Shown here piece by piece: positions 8,677 to 19,612 of a stretch of DNA of 64,000 nt. Made by a program: the position numbers and the translations under genes. Source of the DNA: Leucocoprinus leucothites (lineage: Eukaryota; Basidiomycota; Agaricomycetes; Agaricales; Agaricaceae); contig JAACJO010000008.1 of NCBI GenBank assembly GCA_013368445.1, forward strand, positions 1 to 64,000, in the 5' to 3' direction. How positions within the stretch are numbered: the stretch's first letter is position 1; the number at the start of each line of letters is the position of its first letter. The notes under the pieces are model-generated. The model made no database searches, was not told the origin of the DNA, and worked only from the letters and a program-made list of their open reading frames with translations.

Positions 8677-10739
8677 AACCAAACCTTCCTTGCTAGACAA
8701 GATTTAGCAAAATGTCCTTTCTTGTAGCAGAAGAAGCATTCTCCTCTCTTGTAGCAGAAGAAGCATTCTCCTCTCTTGAGTGCGATTCTTTGCTTGTTGG
8801 TGAGAACATTATTGATGATGTGGGAGTATAGTGAACCATAGATATCTCTGTCTGTGTTGCTTGGTCCTTCATTGTACATTTGGTTGATGTCTTCTCCTTC
8901 ACTCTCCTCTTCTTCAGGATTATCATCATCCTCTGTGCCAAGTTCATATATACCTCTGTCATCTGCTTCCTGATCATCTTCGACTGATAATCGGTATATG
9001 CCTCTTGATATTCTGTCAATATCCATGTCCCACTCAGATTGTCTGGGTCTAGATATGGGTTGACTATAGATGTCATTATATCATAGTTGGGATCCGTGTT
9101 GTCTACTATTCTTTTTGGTCTTTCTTGATCTGTTTGAAGATCCTGGATTAGAATTTCCAATGTGGTATCTCCTTTGCTCTTGGACAACTTTGTATGCCTG
9201 TCTTGCAGCAGTTTTCCACTGTGCAAGGGTTTGGGGGTCAGCTCGAATTGCTTTGAATCTGACATTGTTGTCGAGTCCTTTGGTGAAGTAGGATCAGAGA
9301 GAAGTGCTGTCAGTAAGTCCTGCACATGAGGTAAGGACGGAAAAATTGGCAATGTATTCTCTGATGTATTTGCCTCATTGTCTATAATAACAGAGCTCTC
9401 TTTCAGCCTCAAAGCTCTGTTGTGTTGGAGCAAATGACTGTTCAAGTGCATTCTTGAACTGGTCAAAGGTGTGTGGGACATGTCCTGCTTGTCTAGCTGC
9501 ATCTGCTTGACTAGTTCTGTAATCCTGTTGCCATAACTTGGCAGCTCCATCGAGTAATCCAAGGGTGTAGTTGATTCTTGATTGGTCATCTGTGACACCA
9601 TATGAGTTGAAGTAGAGTTCAACTTCAGCCATCCATGGTCTGTAGTAGCTGGGGTTACCATCAAACCTGTTGGGCTTTGGGTACTTGAGCTGGAATCCTG
9701 CTTGAGGTTGTGCCATGTTTGGGTTTGGCAGGGGGTTTGGATTAGGATTTGGTAGTCCTCCTCCTGGTCCTCCTGGTCCTCCTGGTCCTCCAGGCAGATT
9801 ACCTCTGGGACTTGGTGGTCCTCCTTGTGGTCTTGGTAGTGGCAGTGTGGGGCTTCTTTGATTTGAAGAACCTCCTGTGTTGGTGACAACTGCCTTTGCT
9901 TTCCCTTTTGTTTGGGTGTTAGCGGGTACAGTGATGGTGGTACTAGCTGCAGTAATGTTGGGATTGGTTGCTGGTAGAGCACTGGTACTGGCAATACCTG
10001 TGGAAGAATTGGTAAAGCTAAAGGAGATAGGGTTCGTAACAGGACTGAGGAACCTTGGGCTATGTCCAAAGGCTGGGTTCAAGGTGTAAGAAGGGGGTCT
10101 ATTGACTCTGGGCTTCTCTGGGAATTTGAGTTTGAGATTGCTGATTGCCCTTGCAAGTGCTTCTGCTTCCTCTTCTGTTTGATTTCCTTCAGATTCCTGT
10201 TGGCTTCTATTTCTGCTATCTGTTCCTTCTTTGTCTTCTTTCTCGTCTTCTTCATCAAATTCAGATTCTTCTGAGCTTGGAGTATCAACTCTGGGCTCTG
10301 AATTATTTTCTTGTGAGGTTTCTCCAATTCTTAGGGTAACATCGAGGACTGGTTCTGGTTTGATGGTCCTGCTAGATTCTGCAGGGGTTTCTGGAAATGG
10401 GATTTGTCATTTTCTTGCTTCTTCAGTGTACTGTTCTGAGGTAACATCTCAAAGTTCTTCAAGACCTGCTCCTCCTTCAATTTGTTGTTTGACAGTTCTG
10501 TGAAGTTGCTTGTGACCAAATGCAGCAAATTCAGCTTCAAGAATCCCTTCTTGTTCTTTCTTGATTGGGACATAGGCAACTTTCCCTTCATGTTCTTTTA
10601 TGTAATAGAGTCTTCCTGATCCTTTACTTCTGTAGAATCTTGTTCTTTGGGTTTCACTGTAGTAAGTACTATAGGATTCTTCTGGGAATTCCTTTCTTGC
10701 AAAGATTTTGACCTGTCTTGCAAACTCTGCTGGGTCCAT
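8677..10739 (-). pseudogene. Gypsy2 Gag polyprotein, interrupted
   Basis: Ty3/gypsy Gag read from ATG 10739 (MDPAEFARQVKIF). The frame continues through TGA stops at 10449-10451 and about 10407, a Glu-rich segment and a Pro/Gly-rich linker (GGPGGPGGPGG near 9780). The capsid-like block (YPKPNRFDGNPSYYRPWMAE to LWQQDYRTSQAD) follows at about 9700-9480. The frame has another stop at 9375 and proceeds to a CCHC zinc knuckle (CFFCYKKGHFAKSC) at about 8755-8700. Mariner copy 1 then cuts the gene at 8675. A 27-bp unit at 8721-8747 is repeated at 8748-8774 and duplicates the first half of the knuckle. No pol gene of this element remains in the window. Confidence 0.8.
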
Positions 10740-11412
10740 TGTGGACTATGTTTATGGGTGCCTATAGAGACACTTGGTATGGTCTTAAATGGTAAATTGT
10801 CCTTAAGACAATTATCATACTTGCAGTTTGATTCTGCTATGATTGGAAAATTAGTTTATAGTTGCTTTGGACTCACCTTTATAGTCACTAGGACTGTGTA
10901 TTTATAGTCTCTTAAGACTTTTAACAGATAAACTGTCTTCCGAGTATCTACCCTCGGGTCTGGTATCTTACTTGAGATTTAGGTGCTATAACCTTAGCTC
11001 TCACTAGCCTCCAAATGTTTTAAGAGAGTGGGTATTTGCTCAGATCAATAAGAGTGACCCTCAACTATTCCACTAGTTGGCAATGTGTGTCAACCCTCTC
11101 TTCATTATTATGCACAATAGTTTTGGGACAGCTTGTGCGATAACTACGATAACCCAAATTGACAGTGTTTGCAACATTGTTGGGTTACTGGGCAAAGTAA
11201 CAGCTCTGTGCTAACAGAGAAGGATTGTTTCTACTTAATGTTATAGTAATGCTGGCCCAGTCCTAAGCTGGCATGATAAGTATCAACTTGATCTTATCAA
11301 AGGGGACTCCTTCTTGGTAAGCAACAAAGTTGTTCACAAAGTCAGAGTTATAATATGGTGATTATAAGTGTAAAGACTTTAGTAATTGAGATCTTAGAGC
11401 TTAAGTTCAATT
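10740..11412 (-). mobile_element. Gypsy2 leader/LTR part, left of gypsy1
   Basis: Non-coding sequence directly upstream of the gypsy2 gag start. It ends at the CAATT target site where gypsy1 inserted, and resumes at 19613. It probably holds the 5' leader and the 3' part of the 5' LTR. I could not place the LTR/primer-binding boundary. Confidence 0.5.
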
Positions 11413-11971
11413 TGTTAAGTGCCCAAACACTACTGGTGGGAACCAATGTCTAGGACCGGATGGCAGAGGTGGGACAGAGGTAAGACAGAAGCTGATCATT
11501 GAACGCAGAAGTGGGTTGTGGCCTCAACTTATGTGTTGTGCCGACTACTGATGCTTGACCCGGATTTCAGACAAGGGAATAGAGCAGAGGACGAACAGAG
11601 AGCAGAGTAGAAACTAGCATATCGCTAAGTTGATTATCAGACTGAGGAATCCAAGTACAAAGTCATGCTACTTATATACAATGCGGAATATAGGATCAGA
11701 TAAGGAAAACAAGCAAAGTAGTAAACGGAGAAATAATCAAAGTGGAGTCTGCAAATTTTACAAGGCTAGAAGATATAAAATTTACTATTAAATGGTTGTC
11801 AGAAAATTTCAATAAGGCAGTATGAATTAATAAGATGGAAGATGTCAGAATAAGTCTGAAGGCAAAAGACCAATAAAAACCAATGTAACCAAAATGTGAA
11901 AGTGGGTAGGAGTTCATGAAAATATTACCAAGTCCAAAATGTGAGCCGGTATTGAGGACTGGCTCATGACA
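11413..11971 (-). repeat. 3' LTR of gypsy1
   Basis: A 559-bp LTR, TGTCATGAGCC (11971) to CTTAACA (11413) on the minus strand, with a TATATAAG box near 11671-11679. It pairs with 19049-19607 and the solo LTR 24938-25496. Confidence 0.95.
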
Positions 11972-11974
11972 GTA

Positions 11975-11984
11975 TTCCCCCCTT
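11975..11984 (-). promoter_or_regulatory. Polypurine tract of gypsy1
   Basis: On the minus strand AAGGGGGGAA lies three bases before the 3' LTR start at 11971. This is the expected primer site for plus-strand DNA synthesis and confirms the element's orientation. Confidence 0.8.
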
Positions 11985-12039
11985 AGGGCTGAGCCCTCAA
12001 AGCCATGTGACTTGATCATGGGAACCAATTCAAACTCCA

Positions 12040-12046
12040 TATAAAT
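12040..12046 (+). promoter_or_regulatory. Candidate TATA box of the antisense accessory gene
   Basis: TATAAAT on the plus strand, 55-60 nt before the ATG at 12101, followed by a C/T-rich leader (CTCACAACTTAACTCTTTAT). Spacing and composition fit a fungal core promoter. It lies just inside the element from the 3' LTR. Confidence 0.45.
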
Positions 12047-12100
12047 TCCGCTCTGAGGAAAAAAATAAGCTTTCTCACAACTTAACTCTTTATATCTACC

Positions 12101-13348
12101 ATGATGCCCAATTCTGCTACACAAGGATCTGACCCAATGTCCGATAGCAATCTTGAAAACGAGCTTCGCAAGATGGACGAGGAGGAGGCTCAGAAGGCAG
12201 CCAAGGAAGAAGAGAGGAAGAAGAGAGAAGCTGAGGAAGCCGAAAAGAAGAAGCATGAGGAGATGGAACGGCAGAAGAGGAAGGAAGAATTGCAGAGGAA
12301 GATGGCGGAGAAAAAACATAGAGAGGCAGAGGAAGCGGAGAAGAAGAGGAAGGAGGCCAAAGAAGCTGAGCGAATACAAAAGGAGAAGGAAGAAGCCAAG
12401 CTTGCAGAACAGATCAGGCTAGAGGCTGAGAAAAAGGAGAAGGGGAGGCAAGAGAAAGAGAAAGGGAAAGGGAAGAAAAGGGCGATGGAAGTGGAGGTCT
12501 AGATAGTGGAGAGTCCGGCGAAGAAGACAAAAACGACAGAGAATGTGAAGGCAGGAAATAGGGCTCAAAAGCCTCACCTGAGACCAGCAAGCGGGCCAGC
12601 AGAGATGGCCAGATTAACACAATGGAGTGTGGCCATGGGCCCCTCCAAATACCACCTGACAGAACTAGATGAACAGGATGACAACCCCCTTTGGATGCCC
12701 AGCTTGGGTTTAGCTGGGGATGGAAGGGAGGAGACCATCACCATTTGAAAATGCGGAAACTACAATGCAAAAGGGGGAAAGATCAAGATGGGTGGAGAAA
12801 ACGAATGTGGGTGGTGTCTTCGACTAGGGAAGAACTGCACCCTTCAAAGTGACAAGTGAGTAATTGATCTGATATTTGTTCATAGTTCATTTGCTGAGAT
12901 ATTTCCTAGTGGCAAATATATATGTGAGCCATGTCACACCTCCAAGCAAAAATGCACAGTCCCAACAGAGGCTGACAAACAGCCTCATGAGCAAACATTC
13001 AAGCTCATTGTGGAGCAAAGGAAGACTCAAGCTGTTCTATTGGCTATCTTCAAGGAGATGAAAGCAGCATGGGCTGAAGCTAATTCTCAACACTTAGCTT
13101 TACAGTCAAGCATCTGTGCTCAGAGTTGCCTGGTGAATGGATTGGGTAAGGATTTCGCCGAGCTCATTGATCAGCTCATCTTGGATGGCAAGGTAATTGA
13201 TGATGATGCCTACAAGGTGGCGAAGAACAAGATAGCAGCTGAGGAGGCTGCTAAGGAAAAGACCACATCAGATGAATCTGGTGCTGGAGTTGAAGAAGAT
13301 GGAGGGGAGGAAGAGGAGAGAGAGGAAGATGACGAGGGTGGTGACTAG
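12101..13348 (+). pseudogene. Antisense accessory gene of gypsy1: coiled coil plus Zn2Cys6 cluster
   Basis: A plus-strand spliced gene opposite to gag-pol. Exon 12101-12855 and exon 12910-13348 are joined across an intron at 12856-12909 (GTGAGT...CCTAG, 54 nt). The join preserves frame, giving about 397 residues. Residues ~15-130 are almost entirely Glu/Lys/Arg/Ala heptads, a long charged helix or coiled coil. After the GPSKYHLTELDEQDDNPLW region come six cysteines across the splice: CGWCLRLGKNC and CEPCHTSKQKC. Spacing is C-x2-C-x6-C-x10-C-x2-C-x6-C, the Gal4-type Zn(II)2Cys6 pattern. A predicted helical region and an acidic tail (EEDGGEEEEREEDDEGGD) follow to TAG 13346-13348. Two in-frame stops (TAG 12500-12502, TGA 12746-12748) break this copy. 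DNA binding and a role in element control or targeting are inferences. It converges with pol, with about 310 bp between stops. Confidence 0.75.
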
Positions 13349-13657
13349 GTGATCATGTTCTCCTGAATGGCTTGGCTTGTTTTTTGTCACTGCATGATTG
13401 TCTGTTTTCTTTGTCGCATAACATATTTCTGTGTTTGTGGTTTTGGACTGTGGTGGAGAATTAATGTGCTTGTCTTGGACAATAAAGTGTGATATAAGAA
13501 AAAACAGAAGTAAGAAAAAGGATGAGAGGGAGATGAGGCTATTGGGTGTAAGTGAAAATAAAACAGTAAGAAAGTACAAAAAATTGTCTAAGTCCAAAAG
13601 AAAACAAGTGAGCCAGTATCATAAAATGGGTAAGAAGATACATAGCAGAGAAGAAGT
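13349..13657. other. Convergent intergenic segment within gypsy1
   Basis: About 310 bp between the stop of the plus-strand accessory gene and the pol stop at 13658-13660 on the minus strand. No coding signal. It probably holds the overlapping 3' UTRs; an AATAAA-like AATAAAG lies near 13479 on the plus strand. Confidence 0.5.
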
Positions 13658-16600
13658 CTAGAATAAAGGAAGTGGGCCAGGCTTGTCAGGATAAGCAGAG
13701 TGGAAATCAGAGAGAAGTTCAGTCGCATGTGTAAGTTCAGTAGCAGGTAACCATGAAGATTCTTCATCAGTATCTTCATATCCCAACCAGATGACCTTGT
13801 AAAGAAGTTTGCAAATGCGATGTCAATTGATCTTTGAGTCTACAATGTGGGTGATCTCATACTCCGGCTCATTGTCAATGACAATGGGAGCAGGAGCCGG
13901 TTCTGTGTGATCAGGAAATGGATTGGGTGTGGTCGGCTCAAGCATAGAAACATGGAAGACAGGATGAACTGCATGCATGGAATCTGGGAGGTGAAGGGTG
14001 AATGAGTGAGAGCCAGGTTGGGCAATAATTTCATATGGACTGAGATATTTTTCGGAAAGCTTTTTGGATGGATGGGTAGTGTGGAAGAATTTAGCTTTCA
14101 CAAAAACTTTCTGGCTGACTTTTAACTCCGGGGCTGGTAACTGACATGCATCAGCAGATCATTGGTAGCATTCTTGAGCAGTGGCTATCTCAGCCTTGAG
14201 AGTCGTATGTAATTCGTCAAGGTCGACTGCGAAGTCACATGCATGAGCCAATGCGATATTGTGTTCAGGATGGACTGTAATGTTTGGGTGATAACCCTTG
14301 TTGGCAAAGAAGGGCAAAATTCCAGTGGTAGCACTGGGCGCATTGTTGTATGTGAATTCTGCAAGTAGGAGGAGGTCGGACCAGTTGTTCTGCTGATAGT
14401 TGCAGTAAACATGAAGGTACTGCTCTAGCATTTGGTTAGTTCATTCCATCTGTCTGTCACCTTCAGGATGATAACTGGATGTGAAGTGAAGGCACATGTC
14501 CAGAGCCATGCTGAGGGAATGGAAGAAGTGTGAGACGAACTCTGAACTGCAATCAGAAGTGACATGAGAAGGAACACTGTGCTTAGAGAATACATGAATG
14601 ATGAATAACCATGCCAGTTCTGCTGAAGTGATAGTGTCATGGGTCGGAATGAATACAGCCTGTTTGGAGAGTTGGTCAATGATAACAAGGATGGTGTCAA
14701 AGCCAGAGGAGGAAGGGAGTTTCTCGATGAAGTCCATTGAAATTGAATTCCAAGGGTGTTCAGGAATGGGGAGTTGCTTGAGGTTACCATATGGCTTATG
14801 GCACTGAGACTTGGATCGCATACAGGTAATGCAGGATTTACAGAAAGCCTTGACCTGAGATCGGATGTCAGGCCAGGTGTACTTGCATCAGATGAGTTTG
14901 AGGGTCTTGTTCTGACCGAAATGGCCAAAAAGGACATGATCATGTTTGTATTGTAGAACTCTGAGTCGAAGATTGTTGACATCAGGTATGTAGATCCTGT
15001 CATTGAGCCAAAGAAAACCAGTGGAATCAACTGACCAGCGGCCTTCAGGATGAGTGATGTGGGTGGATGTGATCAGGTCTTGAGGAAGTGAAGTAAGGAT
15101 ATCAGAATGAAGTTTCTTGAGATCTAGTATGGTGGCAGCATGAAGGGAAGGAGTTGAAAAATAAGTAGCTCGAACTGAAGCCAATAACTGTTCATGCAAA
15201 ATACAGGACAGTAATTATGAGGATTGACTGAAGTGTAGCCATTATTCCCCCATTTAGGGTAGATGTCCCATCATCTAGTGAGAGTGTCAGGCTTGGTTCC
15301 GAGTCGGCCGGGTCAGAAATGGATGATGAGGTTGAACTGTGATATGAACTCAGACCAACGAGCCTGTCAATGAGTTAGGATCTTTGTAGTGCAGAAGTAT
15401 TCCAGGTTCTTGTGATCAGTAACAACATCGATAGGGAGTGAGGCTCCTTCAAGGTAATGCTGCCAGGTGCAGAAAGCCTCGAAGATAGCAAGGAGCTCTT
15501 TGTTGTGAGTGTCATAGTTTAACTCAGCCATGTTGAAGGTGCAGGAATGGAACACAATCAGGTGGACTTTGTTGTCATCCATGACAATGGACAGGATGGC
15601 AGCTAGTGCATAATCAGAAGCATCAGTCTCAATGATGATCTGGGCATTGGGTATCCAGTGAGTGAGGATAGGAGCAGTAGTGAATGCTTCTTTGAGGGAG
15701 TTAAAGGCTTTGCGACACCGTTTGTTGAAATTCCACTTAGATGCTTTTCGGGTGAGGTGTGTAAGCAGGATGACGATATCGGAATAGTTGTAAATGAAGC
15801 ATTGATAGAAATTGGCAAAACCTAGAAAAGACTGAATGTCTTTGACTTTCTTCGGTTCAGGCCACTCCTGGATGATTTTAATCTTGTCTTCCAACATTTT
15901 GAGACCATCTGGTGAGAGGATATATCCGAGGTATTTGACAGACTTGGAATGGAACTCGCATTTTTCTGCTTTAGCATATAAGCCATGCTTGCAGAGCCAC
16001 TTGAGGACATCTCAAACATGTTTCTTGTGTGTGTCGAGGTCATCAGAGTAAATGAGGATGTCGTTGAGATAGACTGTGATGCAGACATCGAGGAGGTCAG
16101 AAAAGATGTCATTCATAAACTGCTGGAAGGCTGCAGGTGCGTTGGTGAGTCTGAAAGGCATGACCAGCCATTCAAAGGATCTATAGCGGGTCCTGAAAGC
16201 CGTTTTCCATTTGTCTCCTTCAGTGATCTGGATGAGGTGGTAAGCATGTCAAAGGTCTATCTTGGTATAAATGCAGGCTTTGCGAGGGGAGTTGAGTAAG
16301 TCAGAGATGAGCAGGAGTGGGTAATGATCCTTCTTGGTGATGCGATTAAGGCCGTGGAAATCAACACAAAGTCATAATGAACTGTCTTTCTTCTGAACAA
16401 AGAGAATGGGTGTGCCGTGAGGCGAGGAAGTGGGGCAGATAAATCTAATAGATAGGTGTTCGTCGATGAATTCATGGAGCGACTCAAGCTCAGATGGAGA
16501 TAATGAATAAATGGTGCCAATGGGAGGTTGAGCACCCTCTTCAATATTGATTTTGAGATCATAAGGGTGATGGGGTGCAAGGCTGTCAGCATGAGCTTTG

Positions 16601-17420
16601 CTGAACACATCAGCAAATTCATGATATTTATCAGGCACTTTAGAAAGGTCAATTGACTCATCAGAAACCTGAGCCAAATTGGCAGAAGCGGAAGGCAAGC
16701 TGAGATTGAGGCGGAAGTTTACTGAACCAGGAAGGCATGAAGCGCAAATGTATGCAGCAGCATTGATGATAGAAATGCGAGGAGCTGTTGCAATACCAGG
16801 AGTAGACATAGAAGTCCCAGAGGATGGTGAATTCAGAGGAGGAGTGTCAGCTGTCGGGCTAGGAGCAGGTGACATTGTAGGAGCTGCTGCAGGAGCGGAT
16901 GTGACATGGGCAGAAGGGGCAAGATTATCCTGCAAATGCGATCGGAAAGATATACTGCTTGAAACCTAGTCAATCAACGGATTGTAGCAGGTGAGCCAGT
17001 TGTGTCCTAGTACCACAGAGCAGGAAGAATCAAGCCAAGTGATGTAGAAGTCAATAGTCATAGATTCACTGGTAGAGAAAGTAACAGGAAGGTTCACAAG
17101 TTCAGTAATATAACTATTCAACGATCTGTCAAATAGGCGAAGCTCAATAGGAGGTAAGGGTAAAGTCAGAAGAGAGTGAGTGCAGACGAAATCAGAATCT
17201 ATGAAGCAATGAGTCAAGCCGGAATCAATGAGAGCACAAAATGGTATCCGTTGAATATTATCAGATGAGCAAATAAGAGAAGAAGTGAGGGAAGCGATAA
17301 GAGAATTTGGGTTGGAAAGAGTGGACGCATTGAGGTGGAGGAGACTCTCTGGTGCACAGATGAGCTCAACGTGACCCCCAGTCTGTGCAGAGTCCTGACG
17401 GATGCCCTCTATTTTTCCGG
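13658..17420 (-). pseudogene. Gypsy1 Pol: protease, RT, RNase H, integrase, chromodomain
   Basis: Minus-strand Pol, overlapping the gag end in the -1 frame. Order on the minus strand: aspartic protease (ALIDSGLTHCFIDSD near 17235-17190); RT from about 16560 (PIGTIYSLSPSELESLHEF, SSPHGTPILFVQKKDSSL); RNase H (IIETDASDYALAAILS near 15630); integrase (LVIIDQLSKQAVFIP near 14680, core VTSDCSSEFVSHFF near 14570, SYHPEGDRQME near 14450); C-terminal chromodomain (YKVIWLGYEDTDEESSWLPA near 13790). The RT box that should read YLDD reads YLND (Asn codon 16063-16065), removing a catalytic Asp. There are several stops, including 16966-16968 and a TGA within the chromodomain (13823-13825), and one frameshift between 15367 and 15199. 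Non-functional copy. Confidence 0.88.
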
Positions 17421-19001
17421 ACTCTTTTCAGAGTCCTTGGGTAGAGCCACTTTGACCTTGCGGATCTTGGCCCAATTTTGTTTCTTGTGGCAATTTTCGA
17501 CCTTGTGGCCTTTACTGCCGCAGAATAGGCAGAGATCTTCATTGAGGCATCATTTTCACTCCTCAGGTGTTAGTTTGCCATTTTGGCCGAGTTTACTAGA
17601 GAGGTCGAATTTTGGTGTAGGGCATTGGGTACTAGATGTAGATGGAGTGGGGGTGTTGGATTTGGTAGTCGGGGCCTGCAACTGATTATGGTTGCTGTTG
17701 TTGTTGCTGTTACTGTTGTTGCCTCGATTGTTGTTGTTGTTGTTGTTGTTGCCAGGTTGAGACTGGCCACATGGTGGATTCAGGTTGGATGGATTGGAGT
17801 TAGAGGGCTTGTTGGGCTGCTTCTGACTGAGAGAATTGGCAGCATCCTTTTCTGCAGCACAGGCACGAACATGTTCATGGTCATGCTCCCAGTAGTGTCT
17901 GTTATAAACAATAGCCAAGCAATGCATTTCCTCAAAAGTAGTGGGTTTACCCTGTTCACAGGTACTGAGAGGGTCTTGGATGCAGTTCAGAAGTCCCTTG
18001 TAGTAACAATGGCAGAGGACCTCATTGTTCCAATCAAGTTGGGAGGCATGTTTGAGGAACTCTACATTGTAGGTGGCAATCTTGTCACCCAGTTTCATAT
18101 GAAGGGTATCAAGCATCTCGGCTGCTTCTCCCTTTGGGTTGGCAATGCCAAAATGCATACAGAGCTTGCGGACAAATGCACTCCAATTGTTGAACTAGTC
18201 ATGGAAGACATCCTGTTCTTCCTGAGTGAGGCAGACCTCAAACCAGTCAAGCATGACACTGGTGAGGTAGGTCATAGCGAAGTCGACTTTCTGATTGTCA
18301 TACTGGAACTGAGTGGGATTGGCTTGGAAATATAGATGGCATTGGATTAGGAAAGTGTTGAGTTTTTCAGGGTCAGAGCCACTAAAAGTGTCTGGGAGGC
18401 GAGCCTTGTTGACATGAGTCTGGTTGGCTTGTGCAGCCACTTGGTGATCAAGATTGTCAGCAAGCCTACCCAAGGCATCGGCTAGACAATCGTTGTTGGG
18501 ATCCTGTTGGGAAGCTTGGGGACAAGGTGCTCATTGAGGAGGAAGAGGCTCATCATCAGATGAGTGGGAAGGGTCTTCAGGATCATTGTCGTCAGGGTCA
18601 CCAGGACCACTAGGAGAGCTGTTATAGATGGGTTCATCATCTTCATCATTGCCATCATGGCCCATAGATTGATTATTGGCATAGTCTGGACCATCAGAGT
18701 CATCCGGTTCTGAGGGATTGGATGGATCTCCATCAGATGGCAGACTGCCAGGTGGGGCAGGAGTTCTGGGAGGACAGATGTTTCAAAAACAATGAAGAGG
18801 TGGTTGAGGAGAGCTAGCAGATCGAGGAGTTTCTGGGAGATTAGGATTAAGACAATGTGAACAACAAGTGCGGATACTGATACAAGAATTATCATTGGTC
18901 AGACAAGAAGAGCTTGGAACAGGAGGAGGAGTGTGAGAGTGTTTCTGCTCTGGTTGTGCAATGGTGGAGGTCTTGCCCTTGATAGTGCAGGTGTTGACCA
19001 T
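17409..19001 (-). pseudogene. Gypsy1 Gag polyprotein
   Basis: One minus-strand frame from ATG 19001 (MVNTCTIKGKTS) to TAG 17409-17411. An N-terminal Ser/Pro/Asp-rich segment (about 18780-18550) precedes the capsid domain (LPDTFSGSDPEKLNTFLIQC, about 18395; then AFVRKLCMHFGIANP and YYKGLLNCIQDPL). An Asn-rich stretch (about 17745-17690) and a CCHC knuckle (CLFCGSKGHKVENC, about 17530-17490) follow. In-frame stops at about 18782, 18533, 18195 and 17556 break it. At the end, CCG GAA AAA TAG overlaps the protease frame in -1, so Pol was probably made by -1 frameshifting at the A-run. Confidence 0.85.
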
Positions 19002-19048
19002 GATGACAGAGGTGCGAGTGTGACAGTAGAATCTGAGTCTGATAATAC

Positions 19049-19607
19049 TGTTAAGCACGCAAATGCTACTGGTGGGAACTGATGTCTAGGACCAGATGGC
19101 AGAGGTGGGACAGAGGTAAGACAGAAGCCAATTGTTGAACGCAGAAGCGGGTTGTGGCCTTAACTTATGTGTTGTGCCAACTACTGATGCTTGACCCGGA
19201 TTTCAGACAAGGGAATAGAGCAGAGGACAAACAGAGAGCAGAGTAGAAACTAGCGTATCACTAAGTTGATTATCAGACTGAGGAATCCAAGTACAAAGTC
19301 ATGCTACTTATATATGATGTGGAATATAGGATCAGATAAGGAAAACAAGCAAAGTAGTAAACAGAGAAATAATCAAAGTGGAGTCCACAAATTTTACAAG
19401 GCTAGAAGATATAAAATTTACTATTAAATGGTTGTCAGAAAATTTCAATAAGGTAGTATGAATTAATAAGATGGAAGATGTCAGAATAAGTCTGAAGGCA
19501 AAAGACCAATAAAAACCAATGTAACCAAAATGTGAAAGCGGGTAGGAGTTCATGAAAATATTACCAAGTCTGAAATGTGAGCTGGTATTGAGGACTGGCT
19601 CATGACA
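19049..19607 (-). repeat. 5' LTR of gypsy1
   Basis: A 559-bp LTR on the minus strand, TGTCATGAGCC at 19607 to CTTAACA at 19049, next to the CAATT duplication (19608-19612). It carries the LTR TATA region near 19306-19316. The first internal bases (GTATTATCAGACTC) vaguely resemble an initiator-tRNA primer site, but no TGG is present, so I do not call one. Confidence 0.95.
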
Positions 19608-19612
19608 CAATT

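Larger units (their letters stand above)
11413..19607 (-). mobile_element. Complete Ty3/gypsy LTR retrotransposon (gypsy1) with an antisense accessory gene
   Basis: An 8195-bp element. Its LTRs (11413-11971 and 19049-19607) are both exactly 559 bp, and it is flanked by identical CAATT at 11408-11412 and 19608-19612. Gag and Pol lie on the minus strand in the order protease, reverse transcriptase, RNase H, integrase, chromodomain, as in chromoviruses. A polypurine tract abuts the 3' LTR. A separate plus-strand gene lies between the chromodomain and the 3' LTR. The two LTRs differ mainly by C/T and G/A changes. Coding frames have several stops, so this copy is not autonomous now. It is inserted in gypsy2 leader sequence. 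Confidence 0.95.

Noticed and set aside
9720..9800. GGPGGPGG-coding repeat as a collagen-like host gene
   Set aside because: It is the low-complexity linker inside the gypsy2 Gag frame, between the Ser/Thr-rich N-terminus and the capsid-like block.
11696..12379. A long hydrophobic minus-strand frame resembling a membrane protein
   Set aside because: It is the reverse of the charged coiled-coil gene joined to LTR sequence. LTR copies elsewhere give the same Leu/Ile/Ser-rich frame, and it has no homologue among the element's proteins.
19030..19048. Gypsy1 primer-binding site at GTATTATCAGACTC
   Set aside because: It only partly resembles the initiator-tRNA complement and lacks the TGG expected next to the LTR, so I left it uncalled.
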